Shown here: piece after piece, positions 1-6,064 of the stretch
How the letters are laid out: the number at the start of each line of letters is the position of its first letter
How positions within the stretch are numbered: the first letter of the stretch is position 1
DNA from: Thermoplasmata archaeon
Lineage (GTDB): Archaea > Thermoplasmatota > Thermoplasmata > Thermoplasmatales > Thermoplasmataceae
Direction: 5' to 3'
Assembly (NCBI GenBank): GCA_021792045.1
Contig: JAJYVJ010000061.1
Coordinates: forward strand, 1,611-10,019
Length of the DNA stretch: 8,409 nt
Made by a program: the position numbers and the translations under genes
Notes under the pieces: generated by a model
Databases searched by the model: none
What the model was told of the DNA's origin: nothing
Seen by the model: only the letters and a program-made list of their open reading frames with translations

Positions 1-591
1 GAAAGAGAAAGGATAGTAGAATTTGTTAGAAAAAACAGTCTTGGACTGTTAATTTCATATTCCAATGAGGAATTTTACAGTTCAAATATACCGTTCTTAG
101 TTGATGATAAGTGCACAATGTTAACTGGCCATTTGGCTAAGGCCAATCCCCAATGGAAAAACCTAGATAAGAAGAGAGCACTTATTATTTTTCAGGGTGT
201 AAACCATTACATTTCTCCAACATGGTATAGTGAAAAAGGAGCTGTTCCAACGTGGAACTACATATCCGTGCGCATGAATGGAAATGCAAAAATAATTTCA
301 GATGAGGGTTCGATCATGAAAATAGTGGATGATCTTTCTGATTTCTTCGAACCAATTTACGGTGGTAAATGGAAGGCTGATTGGGGTGATAAACAAACAT
401 CGGATATGCTGAAAAGCATAATCGGTCTACAAATAGAAATCACAGACGTAGAGGGTAAATGGAAACTCAGCCAGAATCACCAGAAAGTTAACAGGGAAGC
501 GCTAATAAAGAGCCTACTAAATTTGGGAGATCATTCCGCAAAGGAAATGGCTGACGAGATGCGAAGACTCATTGAAAACCAGCATAAATGA
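1..591 (+). CDS. PaiB-family FMN-binding protein, 5' partial
   Basis: The reading frame is open from base 1, so the true start lies left of the window and the ATG at 118 is internal (visible residue 40). The 196 visible residues match PaiB-type proteins of the FMN-binding split-barrel fold: an N-terminal stretch ERIVEFVRKNSLGLLIS, then GHLAKANPQW (about 43-52), FQG (64-66), YISPTWY (70-76) and VPTWNY (82-87), followed by a helical C-terminal part. The family is usually about 200-210 residues, so roughly 10-15 residues are missing. In Bacillus, PaiB is linked to negative control of protease and sporulation genes; in archaea the role is not established, and a flavin-binding or oxidoreductase role is equally possible. 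The GH..ANPQW and ISPTWY motifs make the family call firm. The gene runs towards a decayed deacetylase on the other strand, with 30 bases between the two stops. Confidence 0.88.
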   Translation, partial: ERERIVEFVRKNSLGLLISYSNEEFYSSNIPFLVDDKCTMLTGHLAKANPQWKNLDKKRALIIFQGVNHYISPTWYSEKGAVPTWNYISVRMNGNAKIISDEGSIMKIVDDLSDFFEPIYGGKWKADWGDKQTSDMLKSIIGLQIEITDVEGKWKLSQNHQKVNREALIKSLLNLGDHSAKEMADEMRRLIENQHK

Positions 592-621
592 AACCAGTAG
601 TGAAAGGCGTGATAAAAGAAA

Positions 622-960
622 TTAGAGATTAGGCTCCACCTCTCTGATCCAGTAACTGGCTATTTCTTCGCGCGTTGCAATCCACAAGTCACCTTGCATT
701 TTCACATACTTTATAAAATTCTTCAGCGCCATAAATCTCCCAGGCCTACCAGTTATCCTTACATGAAAAGCTGCACTCAACATCATCGCTCTTTTTCACC
801 ATGCAAAGTTTTCTTACCCTCAGTGAAAAAAACGAATTCTGTCTTTGGTATCTAAAACACCTTCTTTATAGCATGTTTTCATCCGTATATCGACAAGCAA
901 GAATCTTTCCATAAGTATCTCCTCCGAGACCTCTGTGTTTGCATGCAGTGTTTCTTATCT
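622..960 (-). pseudogene. Remnant of a PuuE/allantoinase-like polysaccharide deacetylase
   Basis: Read on the minus strand, bases 795-622 encode KRAMMLSAAFHVRITGRPGR followed by about 36 residues ending IASYWIREVEPNL and a TAA stop (624-622). This is the characteristic C-terminal end of PuuE/allantoinase-type polysaccharide deacetylases (the MMSxGLHxRxxGRPxR block, then an amphipathic helix and a W.ATR.EIA.YW tail). The catalytic NodB-like barrel should precede it, but the same frame is interrupted by TGA (798-796), TAA (816-814), TGA (822-820) and TAA (957-955). The in-frame stretch 954-823 (ETLHANTEVSEEILMERF and onward) is compatible with eroded or deleted parts of the domain, but that is weak. 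An intact family member is about 270-300 residues, so most of the gene is gone. ATG codons at 786-781 could open a 54-residue frame, but it would lack all catalytic residues. The C-terminal homology is firm; the left limit is a guess. Confidence 0.62.
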
Positions 961-1159
961 TTGAATCATGCGTTGGACTCCATAATATTGGGCCGCTCCA
1001 CTCTTTACTCTATTTACAGTCTGTCACGATGTTACAATGGTGACGAATGTGAAGCGTTTAAATTTCAACTGCCAAACAATATTTAAGAAAAAACAACATA
1101 TATAAGCTATTTATTTTATTTACGAATTGTTTTAAAGCTTTAGGTTCATCTAGAAACTG
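961..1159. other. AT-rich intergenic stretch between deacetylase remnant and promoter
   Basis: I see no supportable gene on either strand. The minus frame continuous with the deacetylase remnant reads TVNRVKSGAAQYYGVQRMIQ between stops at 1026-1024 and 957-955. It may be more eroded deacetylase sequence, but it has no diagnostic motif. Composition becomes strongly AT-rich from about 1060, where a TATA box and an inverted repeat (listed separately) begin. Confidence 0.5.
1098..1106 (+). promoter_or_regulatory. Archaeal TATA box (ATATATAAG)
   Basis: ATATATAAG is a near-ideal archaeal box A, preceded by a purine-rich stretch (GAAAAAACAAC) that could act as a BRE. A transcript would be expected to begin near 1124-1132. 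That is about 30 bases ahead of the ATG at 1160 and about 275 bases ahead of the phosphoesterase start, so it would leave either a short upstream reading frame or a long leader. No other box of comparable quality is visible closer to 1402. Confidence 0.5.
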
Positions 1160-1166
1160 ATGAACC
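1143..1166. repeat. Perfect 8-bp inverted repeat with 8-base spacer
   Basis: GGTTCATC (1143-1150) and GATGAACC (1159-1166) are exact reverse complements separated by TAGAAACT. The right arm covers the ATG at 1160. The element lies 10-20 bases past the transcription start predicted from the TATA box at 1098. It could be an operator for a dimeric regulator or an RNA hairpin that hides the ATG. The symmetry is seen directly; the function is inferred. Confidence 0.4.
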
Positions 1167-1396
1167 AGACTTTGATTGAGCACTCTTTAGGCTTCAAAGA
1201 TTCTATTTCATATGTAAGGAATGATCGTACATGTCCTGATGGGCCTAGAGCAACGTTTGTGCTGCCATTCTTGTGCTTCTTTGATGATATCAAAAGAGAA
1301 AATATTTGCCAAACATGTCACTTTATTGGTCCATTAAATGCAGGAAATTTAGAATTCTGTTTTTCTGAAAAGTTAACGCGAGATTTCGGGAGGTAA
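1160..1396 (+). CDS. Doubtful small ORF, 78 residues, unknown
   Basis: This ATG frame lies between a good TATA box and the phosphoesterase gene and ends 5 bases before that gene's ATG, which is the layout of a translationally coupled upstream gene. The product would have five cysteines, including CQTC in the second half, and a central hydrophobic run (FVLPFLCFF). I recognise no family. Against it: there is no ribosome binding site, arginine codons CGT and CGA appear although neighbours use AGA/AGG almost only, and the start overlaps an inverted repeat. It may be a chance frame inside a leader or a remnant of another gene. Confidence 0.22.
   Translation: MNQTLIEHSLGFKDSISYVRNDRTCPDGPRATFVLPFLCFFDDIKRENICQTCHFIGPLNAGNLEFCFSEKLTRDFGR
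1388..1394 (+). promoter_or_regulatory. Shine-Dalgarno site GGGAGGT for the phosphoesterase
   Basis: GGGAGGT lies 7 bases before the ATG at 1402 and is complementary to the CCUCC end of archaeal 16S rRNA. It fixes that start over the out-of-frame ATG at 1397. Most other genes here lack such a site and look leaderless, so its presence implies that this gene is translated from a transcript that begins well upstream. Confidence 0.6.
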
Positions 1397-1401
1397 ATGG
1401 A

Positions 1402-3048
1402 ATGAGATATAAGGCTTTAAAAAGAATCCTCTCTCGACTGAATAAACCTATCCTGACCTTTGTTGTCCTTTCGTTTTTCTTGGCCACCCCTATGATAGGA
1501 ACGAGTACACCACATGTACAATTGTTCCACAATAGTTCAGCGATTCCTGCTTCAATTCATAAGATAAAGCATGTCATTGTTGTAATTGAGGAAAATCAGG
1601 CCTTTGACACAATATTCGGAACCTATCCTTATGGATACAGACCAATAATAAATAATGTTACAAATTCCGTAATGAGACCGACAGGCCTCTATACATCACA
1701 AAACCAGCTCAACACAAGCAATGGTGTCTTATCGAATATATCCGTACCAAGAGTCCCATGGTTTAACGTATTTGGAAGCGCCCATCCGTATTATGCCAAC
1801 GGCAATTCTACTGTTGATCCATACGAAGGCTGGAGTTCCTACCATGGAGATTACTGGTTCGACACTGAGAATGGATTCTACTATTATTCTGGCCCTCAGT
1901 CAATGGCCTATTTTTCTTATGAGCAGGTTGGAATCTTATGGGACTATGCTGAAGAATATTCAATATCAGACAATTATTTCGCTCCGGTAATGGGCTTCAC
2001 TGAGCCCAACAGGATTGCATACTTAACCGGAGCCCCGCCCGATTTTTACAGTGATAGCGCTACCAACGTTATTCCGTTCAACGATTCTATTATGAGCCAA
2101 CTCAGCAGGAATAATGTTTCCTGGAACTATTATGTATACGGGCTGAGTGGTGGTGTGCCATGGCCTCTTGATGCATTCACTGGTTCAAGCCATTATCAGT
2201 CTCATTACAGGGATATCAGTAGCTTCGATTCTGCACTTAAGAACAACACGCTTCCATCCGTTTCATGGCTCATGTTTTTGGGAGGGAATACCAGTAAGTA
2301 TGACATGCATCCACCTTATAACATCCTCTCGGGATCTCAGAAACTCGCAAGCGTCATAGACAATGTCATGAAGAGCAACGAATGGAACTCCACTGCAATA
2401 TTCGTAACATTTGATGAAGGTGGAGGATACTATGATCAGATTACACCACCTGCAATAAATCACTTTGGACTTGGACAGAGAATCCCACTGCTCGTAATAT
2501 CCCCCTATGCGAGAGAGGCATACGTTGGTAATTCAACATTATCCGGGTACTCCCTATTGGGATTCATTGATAAAACATTCAATCTCTCTTATATTACGAG
2601 CACGGTCGCAGAGAGCAATACTGCGGGTCTTATGAATATGTTTAACTTCTCTAGACCGCCTAGAACACCAGTAATGATTTATCCTAATAACTGGACCTAC
2701 CCTATTAAACTGCAATATCCGGTGCATTATGGATATGTTGCAAAGGTAACCGATCACACAGGATATGCTGCGGTATACAGTGCTCCAGAGCTGAACTGGC
2801 TCCTCCCGATAGAATTATCTGCCTTCGCTGCGATAGTCGTATCATTGAAATTCAAAAAGGTAGTATATTACCCTGTCGTAGCGTTTCCCATAAGTTTGGG
2901 AATATCAGCTTACATAAACAGTTATTACAACACATATTCCTTCATTTCTGAATACTACCTTTTCTCTTCTCTTATAGGGGTCCTTATAGCGCTCGTATTG
3001 CTTTATAGGAAACTTAGAAAGGACGGAAAGATAAAGTGGATCAAGTAG
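1402..3048 (+). CDS. Secreted, membrane-anchored phosphoesterase (phospholipase C / acid phosphatase family)
   Basis: This 548-residue protein belongs to the phosphoesterase family of bacterial phospholipase C and acid phosphatase AcpA (Pfam PF04185, alkaline-phosphatase-like fold), which hydrolyses phosphate mono- or diesters. Residues 1-35 form a positively charged signal peptide or anchor (helix about 17-33). The domain starts at IKHVIVVIEENQAFD with metal ligands E64 and N65. The nucleophile motif is FTEPNR, with T200 at the nucleophile position and N203. H303 (MHPP), D338-E339 (TFDEGGGYYD, D345) and the closing block IPLLVISPYAR (361-371) complete the active site, so all key residues are present. 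Many N-x-S/T sequons and low charge fit an extracellular position. Residues about 467-535 form two or three membrane helices followed by a basic tail, so the enzyme probably sits outside, tethered to the membrane. Its last 13 bases overlap the next gene, implying coupled translation. The substrate (phosphate scavenging or lipid) cannot be read from the sequence. Confidence 0.9.
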   Translation: MRYKALKRILSRLNKPILTFVVLSFFLATPMIGTSTPHVQLFHNSSAIPASIHKIKHVIVVIEENQAFDTIFGTYPYGYRPIINNVTNSVMRPTGLYTSQNQLNTSNGVLSNISVPRVPWFNVFGSAHPYYANGNSTVDPYEGWSSYHGDYWFDTENGFYYYSGPQSMAYFSYEQVGILWDYAEEYSISDNYFAPVMGFTEPNRIAYLTGAPPDFYSDSATNVIPFNDSIMSQLSRNNVSWNYYVYGLSGGVPWPLDAFTGSSHYQSHYRDISSFDSALKNNTLPSVSWLMFLGGNTSKYDMHPPYNILSGSQKLASVIDNVMKSNEWNSTAIFVTFDEGGGYYDQITPPAINHFGLGQRIPLLVISPYAREAYVGNSTLSGYSLLGFIDKTFNLSYITSTVAESNTAGLMNMFNFSRPPRTPVMIYPNNWTYPIKLQYPVHYGYVAKVTDHTGYAAVYSAPELNWLLPIELSAFAAIVVSLKFKKVVYYPVVAFPISLGISAYINSYYNTYSFISEYYLFSSLIGVLIALVLLYRKLRKDGKIKWIK

Positions 3049-3566
3049 CATTCTTAATTTCTTTCCTTCCCTGTCTCTTTGAAGGCGTAGAAATGTCTAT
3101 GTTTTCCATCCTTGCCGTTTCTCAGGACAAGAAACTTGGAAACATAGGGACGTTAGCTGGTGTTCTCGTTGTGCTTCTCTTGATATATGCTACCTATGCC
3201 TTTCTCCCGCTGTTGATAAATGATGAGGTTGAGAGGATCATGAAACTTGTTTTGGGATCTTTTTTCCTGGCAATGGGTACGATGATCCTTCTCTTTAATG
3301 AACACCATTCACCAAAGGGCGCTTTCGTAACAGCAACACTTGGTATCGCAGCAGAAGGTGTTGAAGTTGATTTATTCCAGATCTCGTCATTTCTAATCAC
3401 AGGACATCTCCTGTCTGCAGTAATAGGAGGAATCGCTGGGTTTGGTATTATGCTCCTGGCATTCAGAATTTCTTCGATTAAAGTGCCTGAGAAAATCATA
3501 AGAGGAACAGCAATTGTAATTGTTTACACCGTAGGTTTCATTATATTGACAAGTGGGCTAACTTGA
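3036..3566 (+). CDS. Six-helix membrane protein with two EGVE repeats, putative transporter
   Basis: This 176-residue, very hydrophobic protein starts at GTG 3036, inside the end of the phosphoesterase gene. The next in-frame ATG (3093) would remove the first conserved motif, so GTG is preferred. About six membrane helices are visible (roughly 2-28, 36-60, 68-87, 96-120, 122-144, 154-174). Two halves each carry an intramembrane acidic motif: LFEGVEMSMFSI (E16, E19) and AAEGVEVDLFQI (E107, E110). Paired acidic motifs in inverted halves are typical of small cation transporters such as GDT1/UPF0016 (ExGDKT) and FTR1 iron permeases (REGxE). The exact motifs of those families are absent, so membership is only a guess. 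Overlap with the phosphoesterase suggests one operon and a joint job at the membrane. The transported substrate is unknown. Confidence 0.75.
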   Translation: MDQVAFLISFLPCLFEGVEMSMFSILAVSQDKKLGNIGTLAGVLVVLLLIYATYAFLPLLINDEVERIMKLVLGSFFLAMGTMILLFNEHHSPKGAFVTATLGIAAEGVEVDLFQISSFLITGHLLSAVIGGIAGFGIMLLAFRISSIKVPEKIIRGTAIVIVYTVGFIILTSGLT

Positions 3567-3607
3567 GCAGATATATAGAATAAATAACATCAGTAAATAT
3601 ATATAGT

Positions 3608-3620
3608 AAGTTTAATAAAA
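3608..3620 (+). promoter_or_regulatory. TATA-like promoter of the 3641 gene
   Basis: AAGTTTAATAAAA lies with its TTTAATAA core centred about 26 bases before the ATG at 3641, the spacing of a leaderless archaeal promoter. The first 11 bases recur exactly at 4319-4329, at almost the same distance from the cyclase ATG. A more AT-rich TATATATAG at about 3598-3606 is an alternative box. Confidence 0.5.
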
Positions 3621-3640
3621 TAACTTGGTATAGCTTGTCA

Positions 3641-4189
3641 ATGGTACAAGGAAATTCTGCAGATGAAAATCTAAAACCTGCATTACAGAGCACAAATGGA
3701 ACAGCAGTATGGGTTCCATCGCGATTTGCTGCCCTTCTAAATGTATTAATAGGATTCTTATTGCTGATCGTAGCCCCATTAGCAATGTATACAACAAAAA
3801 GTCACTTTAATGGGCCTGTCCTAGCTGTGAACACAGTTTTTGCTCTCATAATAATTGTATTTGGCATATTTGACTACAGAGCCCAGTTGTCCAAAAACAG
3901 GAACCTCTGGAAAAAATTGCCTACTGTAATGATCGTGTTGGGATTCATTCTTTTCTTCTTTTATTCCGAGTTTTATGCCACACCATGGATCAAGACCTAT
4001 CATCTTTACCTTGTCCCAATAGATTCCTACGGGAGTATATTCTACATGTCATATTATGTGGCCCGGGATTATCTGTCGACGATGAGCCATACTGGAGGAA
4101 TATTGATCATACTCCTCGCACTCTATGAAATCGCATACGTCAAGTATGTAGCCGAGAAAGAAAACAAAACCTCTTTAAACAAACAATAG
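3641..4189 (+). CDS. Four-helix membrane protein of unknown function
   Basis: I do not recognise this family. The protein is 182 residues from the ATG at 3641; a TTG six bases upstream in frame is a possible start but fits the promoter less well. It has a polar N-terminal tail of about 27 residues, then membrane helices at about 29-50, 61-78, 95-112 and 150-170, and a short basic/acidic C-terminus. Between helices 3 and 4 is a tyrosine-rich extracellular or re-entrant loop of about 37 residues (YHLYLVPIDSYGS, then FYMSYYVARDYL), which is the most distinctive part and may be where it acts. It follows the EGVE membrane protein by 74 bases with no terminator between them but has its own promoter, and is followed by a T6 run. 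No catalytic motif is visible. Confidence 0.78.
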   Translation: MVQGNSADENLKPALQSTNGTAVWVPSRFAALLNVLIGFLLLIVAPLAMYTTKSHFNGPVLAVNTVFALIIIVFGIFDYRAQLSKNRNLWKKLPTVMIVLGFILFFFYSEFYATPWIKTYHLYLVPIDSYGSIFYMSYYVARDYLSTMSHTGGILIILLALYEIAYVKYVAEKENKTSLNKQ

Positions 4190-4205
4190 AAGTTTCCCCT
4201 AACTA

Positions 4206-4211
4206 TTTTTT
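4206..4211 (+). terminator. Oligo-T tract, probable archaeal terminator
   Basis: TTTTTT lies 17 bases after the stop of the four-helix membrane protein. Archaeal RNA polymerase commonly stops at such T-runs without a hairpin, and none of the other plus-strand gene ends here has one as clear. Only the T-tract is seen; termination is inferred. Confidence 0.35.
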
Positions 4212-4297
4212 ACAACTTAAGTTTAATCAATAAAAGTTTGACTTTCTGTTGACCTGATTATGATGATTTCCGAATTTACAGAAAATCAAAAGTCCAC

Positions 4298-4329
4298 CTT
4301 TATATGGTTCAAGTAACAAAGTTTAATAA
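4298..4329 (+). promoter_or_regulatory. Promoter region of the cyclase gene, two candidate TATA boxes
   Basis: CTTTATATGG (4298-4307) is the better box A by sequence and would give a leader of about 25 bases holding GAGAGAAG as a weak ribosome binding site. AAGTTTAATAA (4319-4329) lies about 26 bases before the ATG at 4353 and repeats the element ahead of the 3641 gene, which would make the gene leaderless. The two may be used alternatively. Confidence 0.5.
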
Positions 4330-4352
4330 TTGAGAGAAGCCATGTATTAATC

Positions 4353-5006
4353 ATGAACAAACAAGAAATCATTGACCTGACAACGCCGGTAGAAACGTTT
4401 ATGCCAGTTTGGCCGACAGCTCCGTTGCCCGAGATAAAGCCTGTTGGCATAATAAGCCGTGATGGTTATAATATTGAGACTATTTCATCGACAACGCATA
4501 CCGGGACACATATCGATGCCCCGTACCATTTTGACGAGGCCGGAGAAAGGGTTGACGAGATCGATCTTGGCACGTTGATAGGACCCGGGTATTGTATTAG
4601 AGTAAAAAGTGAGGGGCACGAGATAGGGCTTGAAGAGCTAGAGAATAAATGGAAAGACGAATATTCTGGGAAAATAGTACTTCTCAATACAGGATGGAGC
4701 AAAAAAAGATCGTTTTCCAGAGAATTTTTATACGATTTCCCTGGCCTGAGCATGGATGCGGCAAAGTTTCTTTATGATAAGAAAGCAAAAGTTGTTGGGA
4801 TCGATACCTTAGGAATGGATCCATTCGAAAGGACAGACTTTCCTGTACACAGGTATCTTCTTTCTAGAGACGTCCCCTTTATCGAAGATCTCTGTAATCT
4901 TGATGCCCTGAAAGAAGGAACAGAGTACACAATAGCTGCACTTCCTCTGAAACTGAAGGGGGCAAGTGGATCGCTGGCGAGAGTTGTTGCGATCTCTCAT
5001 TTGTGA
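4353..5006 (+). CDS. Cyclase-family metal-dependent hydrolase (kynurenine formamidase-like)
   Basis: This 217-residue protein is a full-length member of the cyclase family (Pfam PF04199), which contains bacterial kynurenine formamidase KynB, isatin hydrolase and similar amide or ester hydrolases. The hallmark HTGTHIDAPYHF starts at residue 49, giving metal ligands H49, H53 and D55 with H59 nearby. H166 and E178 lie 12 residues apart, the spacing of the remaining ligand pair in KynB (H160/E172). The N-terminus (IIDLTTPVETFMPVWP) is also typical of the family. The metal site is therefore complete and the enzyme should be an active cytosolic hydrolase. The substrate is open: kynurenine formamidase is the default annotation, but no other tryptophan-degradation gene is visible. 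The neighbouring gene on the same strand is a branched-chain aminotransferase, 92 bases downstream with its own promoter, so a shared pathway is possible but unproven. Confidence 0.87.
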   Translation: MNKQEIIDLTTPVETFMPVWPTAPLPEIKPVGIISRDGYNIETISSTTHTGTHIDAPYHFDEAGERVDEIDLGTLIGPGYCIRVKSEGHEIGLEELENKWKDEYSGKIVLLNTGWSKKRSFSREFLYDFPGLSMDAAKFLYDKKAKVVGIDTLGMDPFERTDFPVHRYLLSRDVPFIEDLCNLDALKEGTEYTIAALPLKLKGASGSLARVVAISHL

Positions 5007-5068
5007 TTAAGTATTTTGACCTGTATGTGCATCGCTTACCAAAATTGCTGAAGCATCGATCAACAGAG

Positions 5069-5076
5069 TATTATAT
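5069..5076 (+). promoter_or_regulatory. TATA box of ilvE (TATTATAT)
   Basis: TATTATAT is centred about 26 bases before the ATG at 5099, so transcription should start at or next to the start codon. No ribosome binding site precedes the ATG, in agreement with a leaderless message. Confidence 0.55.
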
Positions 5077-5098
5077 CGTGCTCCTTTTACCATAACAG

Positions 5099-6007
5099 AT
5101 GGAACAGAAGATTTGGATAAATGGATCGCTTGTCAACAAGTCTGATGCAAAAGTGCCAATTCTTACGCAATCACTGCAGTACGGCACTGGAATATTCGAG
5201 GGTATTAGATCCTATGAATCTGAAGACAATAGCTTTGTTTTCAGACTATACGACCACATGGTCAGATTCACGGAATCTGCAAAGATTTACAGAATGAACC
5301 TAGGCTTCACTGCAAAAGATCTATCGCAGGCCGTCATAGATACAATAAAGGAAAATGGCCTTAAGTCCTGTTACGTAAGGCCCTTTGCATTTTTTTCTGA
5401 TGAGACTGTTTCTCTTGCTACAGATAGTCTTCATGTCAGTGTTGCTATAGCCACAGTAGATCTTGGAAAGTACTTCGGATCGAACGCCCATAAAGGGCTT
5501 AACTGCATGACATCTTCCTGGAGGAGAATTAACTCAAATATTTTGCCGGTTCACGCAAAAGCTAGCGGCAATTACCTGAATTCCTGCTTGGCCAGCACAG
5601 AAGCAAAACTCGCAGGATATGACGAGAGCCTGATGCTATCCGGAGAGGGATATATTTCGGAGGGCCCCGGCGAGAATATATTCATGGTAAAGAACGGTGT
5701 GATAGTTACTCCAGGTATGGAAGCAAGTATACTGAAAGGAATCACAAGAGATTCCGTTATAACACTGGCAAAGGATCTTGGTTATACTGTTATAGAAAGA
5801 CAGATTCACAGGGATGAGATTTACTCCGCTGACGAGGCTTTCCTATGTGGCACTGCCGCAGAAATAACTCATGTAAGAAGCCTTGACAGAGTGGTTATCG
5901 GAGACGGTAACGCCGGAATTGTTACTCAGGATCTAAGGGATAATTTTGAGAAAGCTCTTTCAGGGAAGAGTGAAAGGTACAAACAGTGGCTTACTCCAGT
6001 ATACTGA
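5099..6007 (+). CDS. ilvE: Branched-chain amino acid aminotransferase
   Basis: This 302-residue, fold-type IV PLP aminotransferase transfers the amino group between glutamate and the 2-oxo acids of valine, leucine and isoleucine in the cytosol, the last step of their synthesis and the first of their breakdown. The PLP lysine is K154 in HAKASGNYLNS. Other family blocks are YGTGIFEGIRSY (28-39, with F33, G35, R37), R56, Y92 and R94 (CYVRPF), SEGPGENIF (187-195, with E188) and GTAAE (251-255). These match the E. coli IlvE landmarks (K159, R59, Y95, R97, E193) at a constant small offset, and the length equals the usual 300-310. D-amino acid aminotransferase and 4-amino-4-deoxychorismate lyase share the fold, but the YGTGIFEGIR and YVRP blocks favour IlvE. 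It starts at an ATG with a leaderless promoter and ends 57 bases from the convergent aldehyde dehydrogenase stop. Confidence 0.95.
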   Translation: MEQKIWINGSLVNKSDAKVPILTQSLQYGTGIFEGIRSYESEDNSFVFRLYDHMVRFTESAKIYRMNLGFTAKDLSQAVIDTIKENGLKSCYVRPFAFFSDETVSLATDSLHVSVAIATVDLGKYFGSNAHKGLNCMTSSWRRINSNILPVHAKASGNYLNSCLASTEAKLAGYDESLMLSGEGYISEGPGENIFMVKNGVIVTPGMEASILKGITRDSVITLAKDLGYTVIERQIHRDEIYSADEAFLCGTAAEITHVRSLDRVVIGDGNAGIVTQDLRDNFEKALSGKSERYKQWLTPVY

Positions 6008-6064
6008 GCTTGGACTGTTGAACAGGAACACACTGTTATCTAGGAAAGAATAAGATGGTTGGGA

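Noticed and set aside
34..50. Perfect 7-bp inverted repeat AACAGTC-TTG-GACTGTT.
   Set aside because: It lies inside the conserved PaiB frame (coding NSLGLL) and is explained by the protein sequence; no sign of a regulatory role.
118..591. PaiB-like gene starting at the ATG at 118.
   Set aside because: The frame is open and homologous upstream to base 1, so this ATG is internal and the gene is cut by the window edge.
1157..1240. C/D-box-like signals (CTGATGA at 1157, TTGATTGA near 1174, CTGA near 1235).
   Set aside because: The first box lacks the purine of RUGAUGA, spacing is too long for an archaeal C/D guide RNA, and no matching D' box is present.
1323..1532. Minus-strand frame of 69 codons across the start of the phosphoesterase gene.
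   Set aside because: It overlaps the signal-peptide coding region and has no recognisable motif; a shadow frame.
4260..4316. 18-codon ATG frame after the near copy of AAGTTTAAT, ending before the cyclase promoter element.
   Set aside because: Very short, no ribosome binding site, distance to the upstream element differs from the two real genes, and it contains the cyclase TATA box.
6008..6064. Search for a bidirectional terminator between the converging ilvE and aldehyde dehydrogenase genes.
   Set aside because: No stable hairpin and no T-run of five or more on either strand, so no terminator could be supported.
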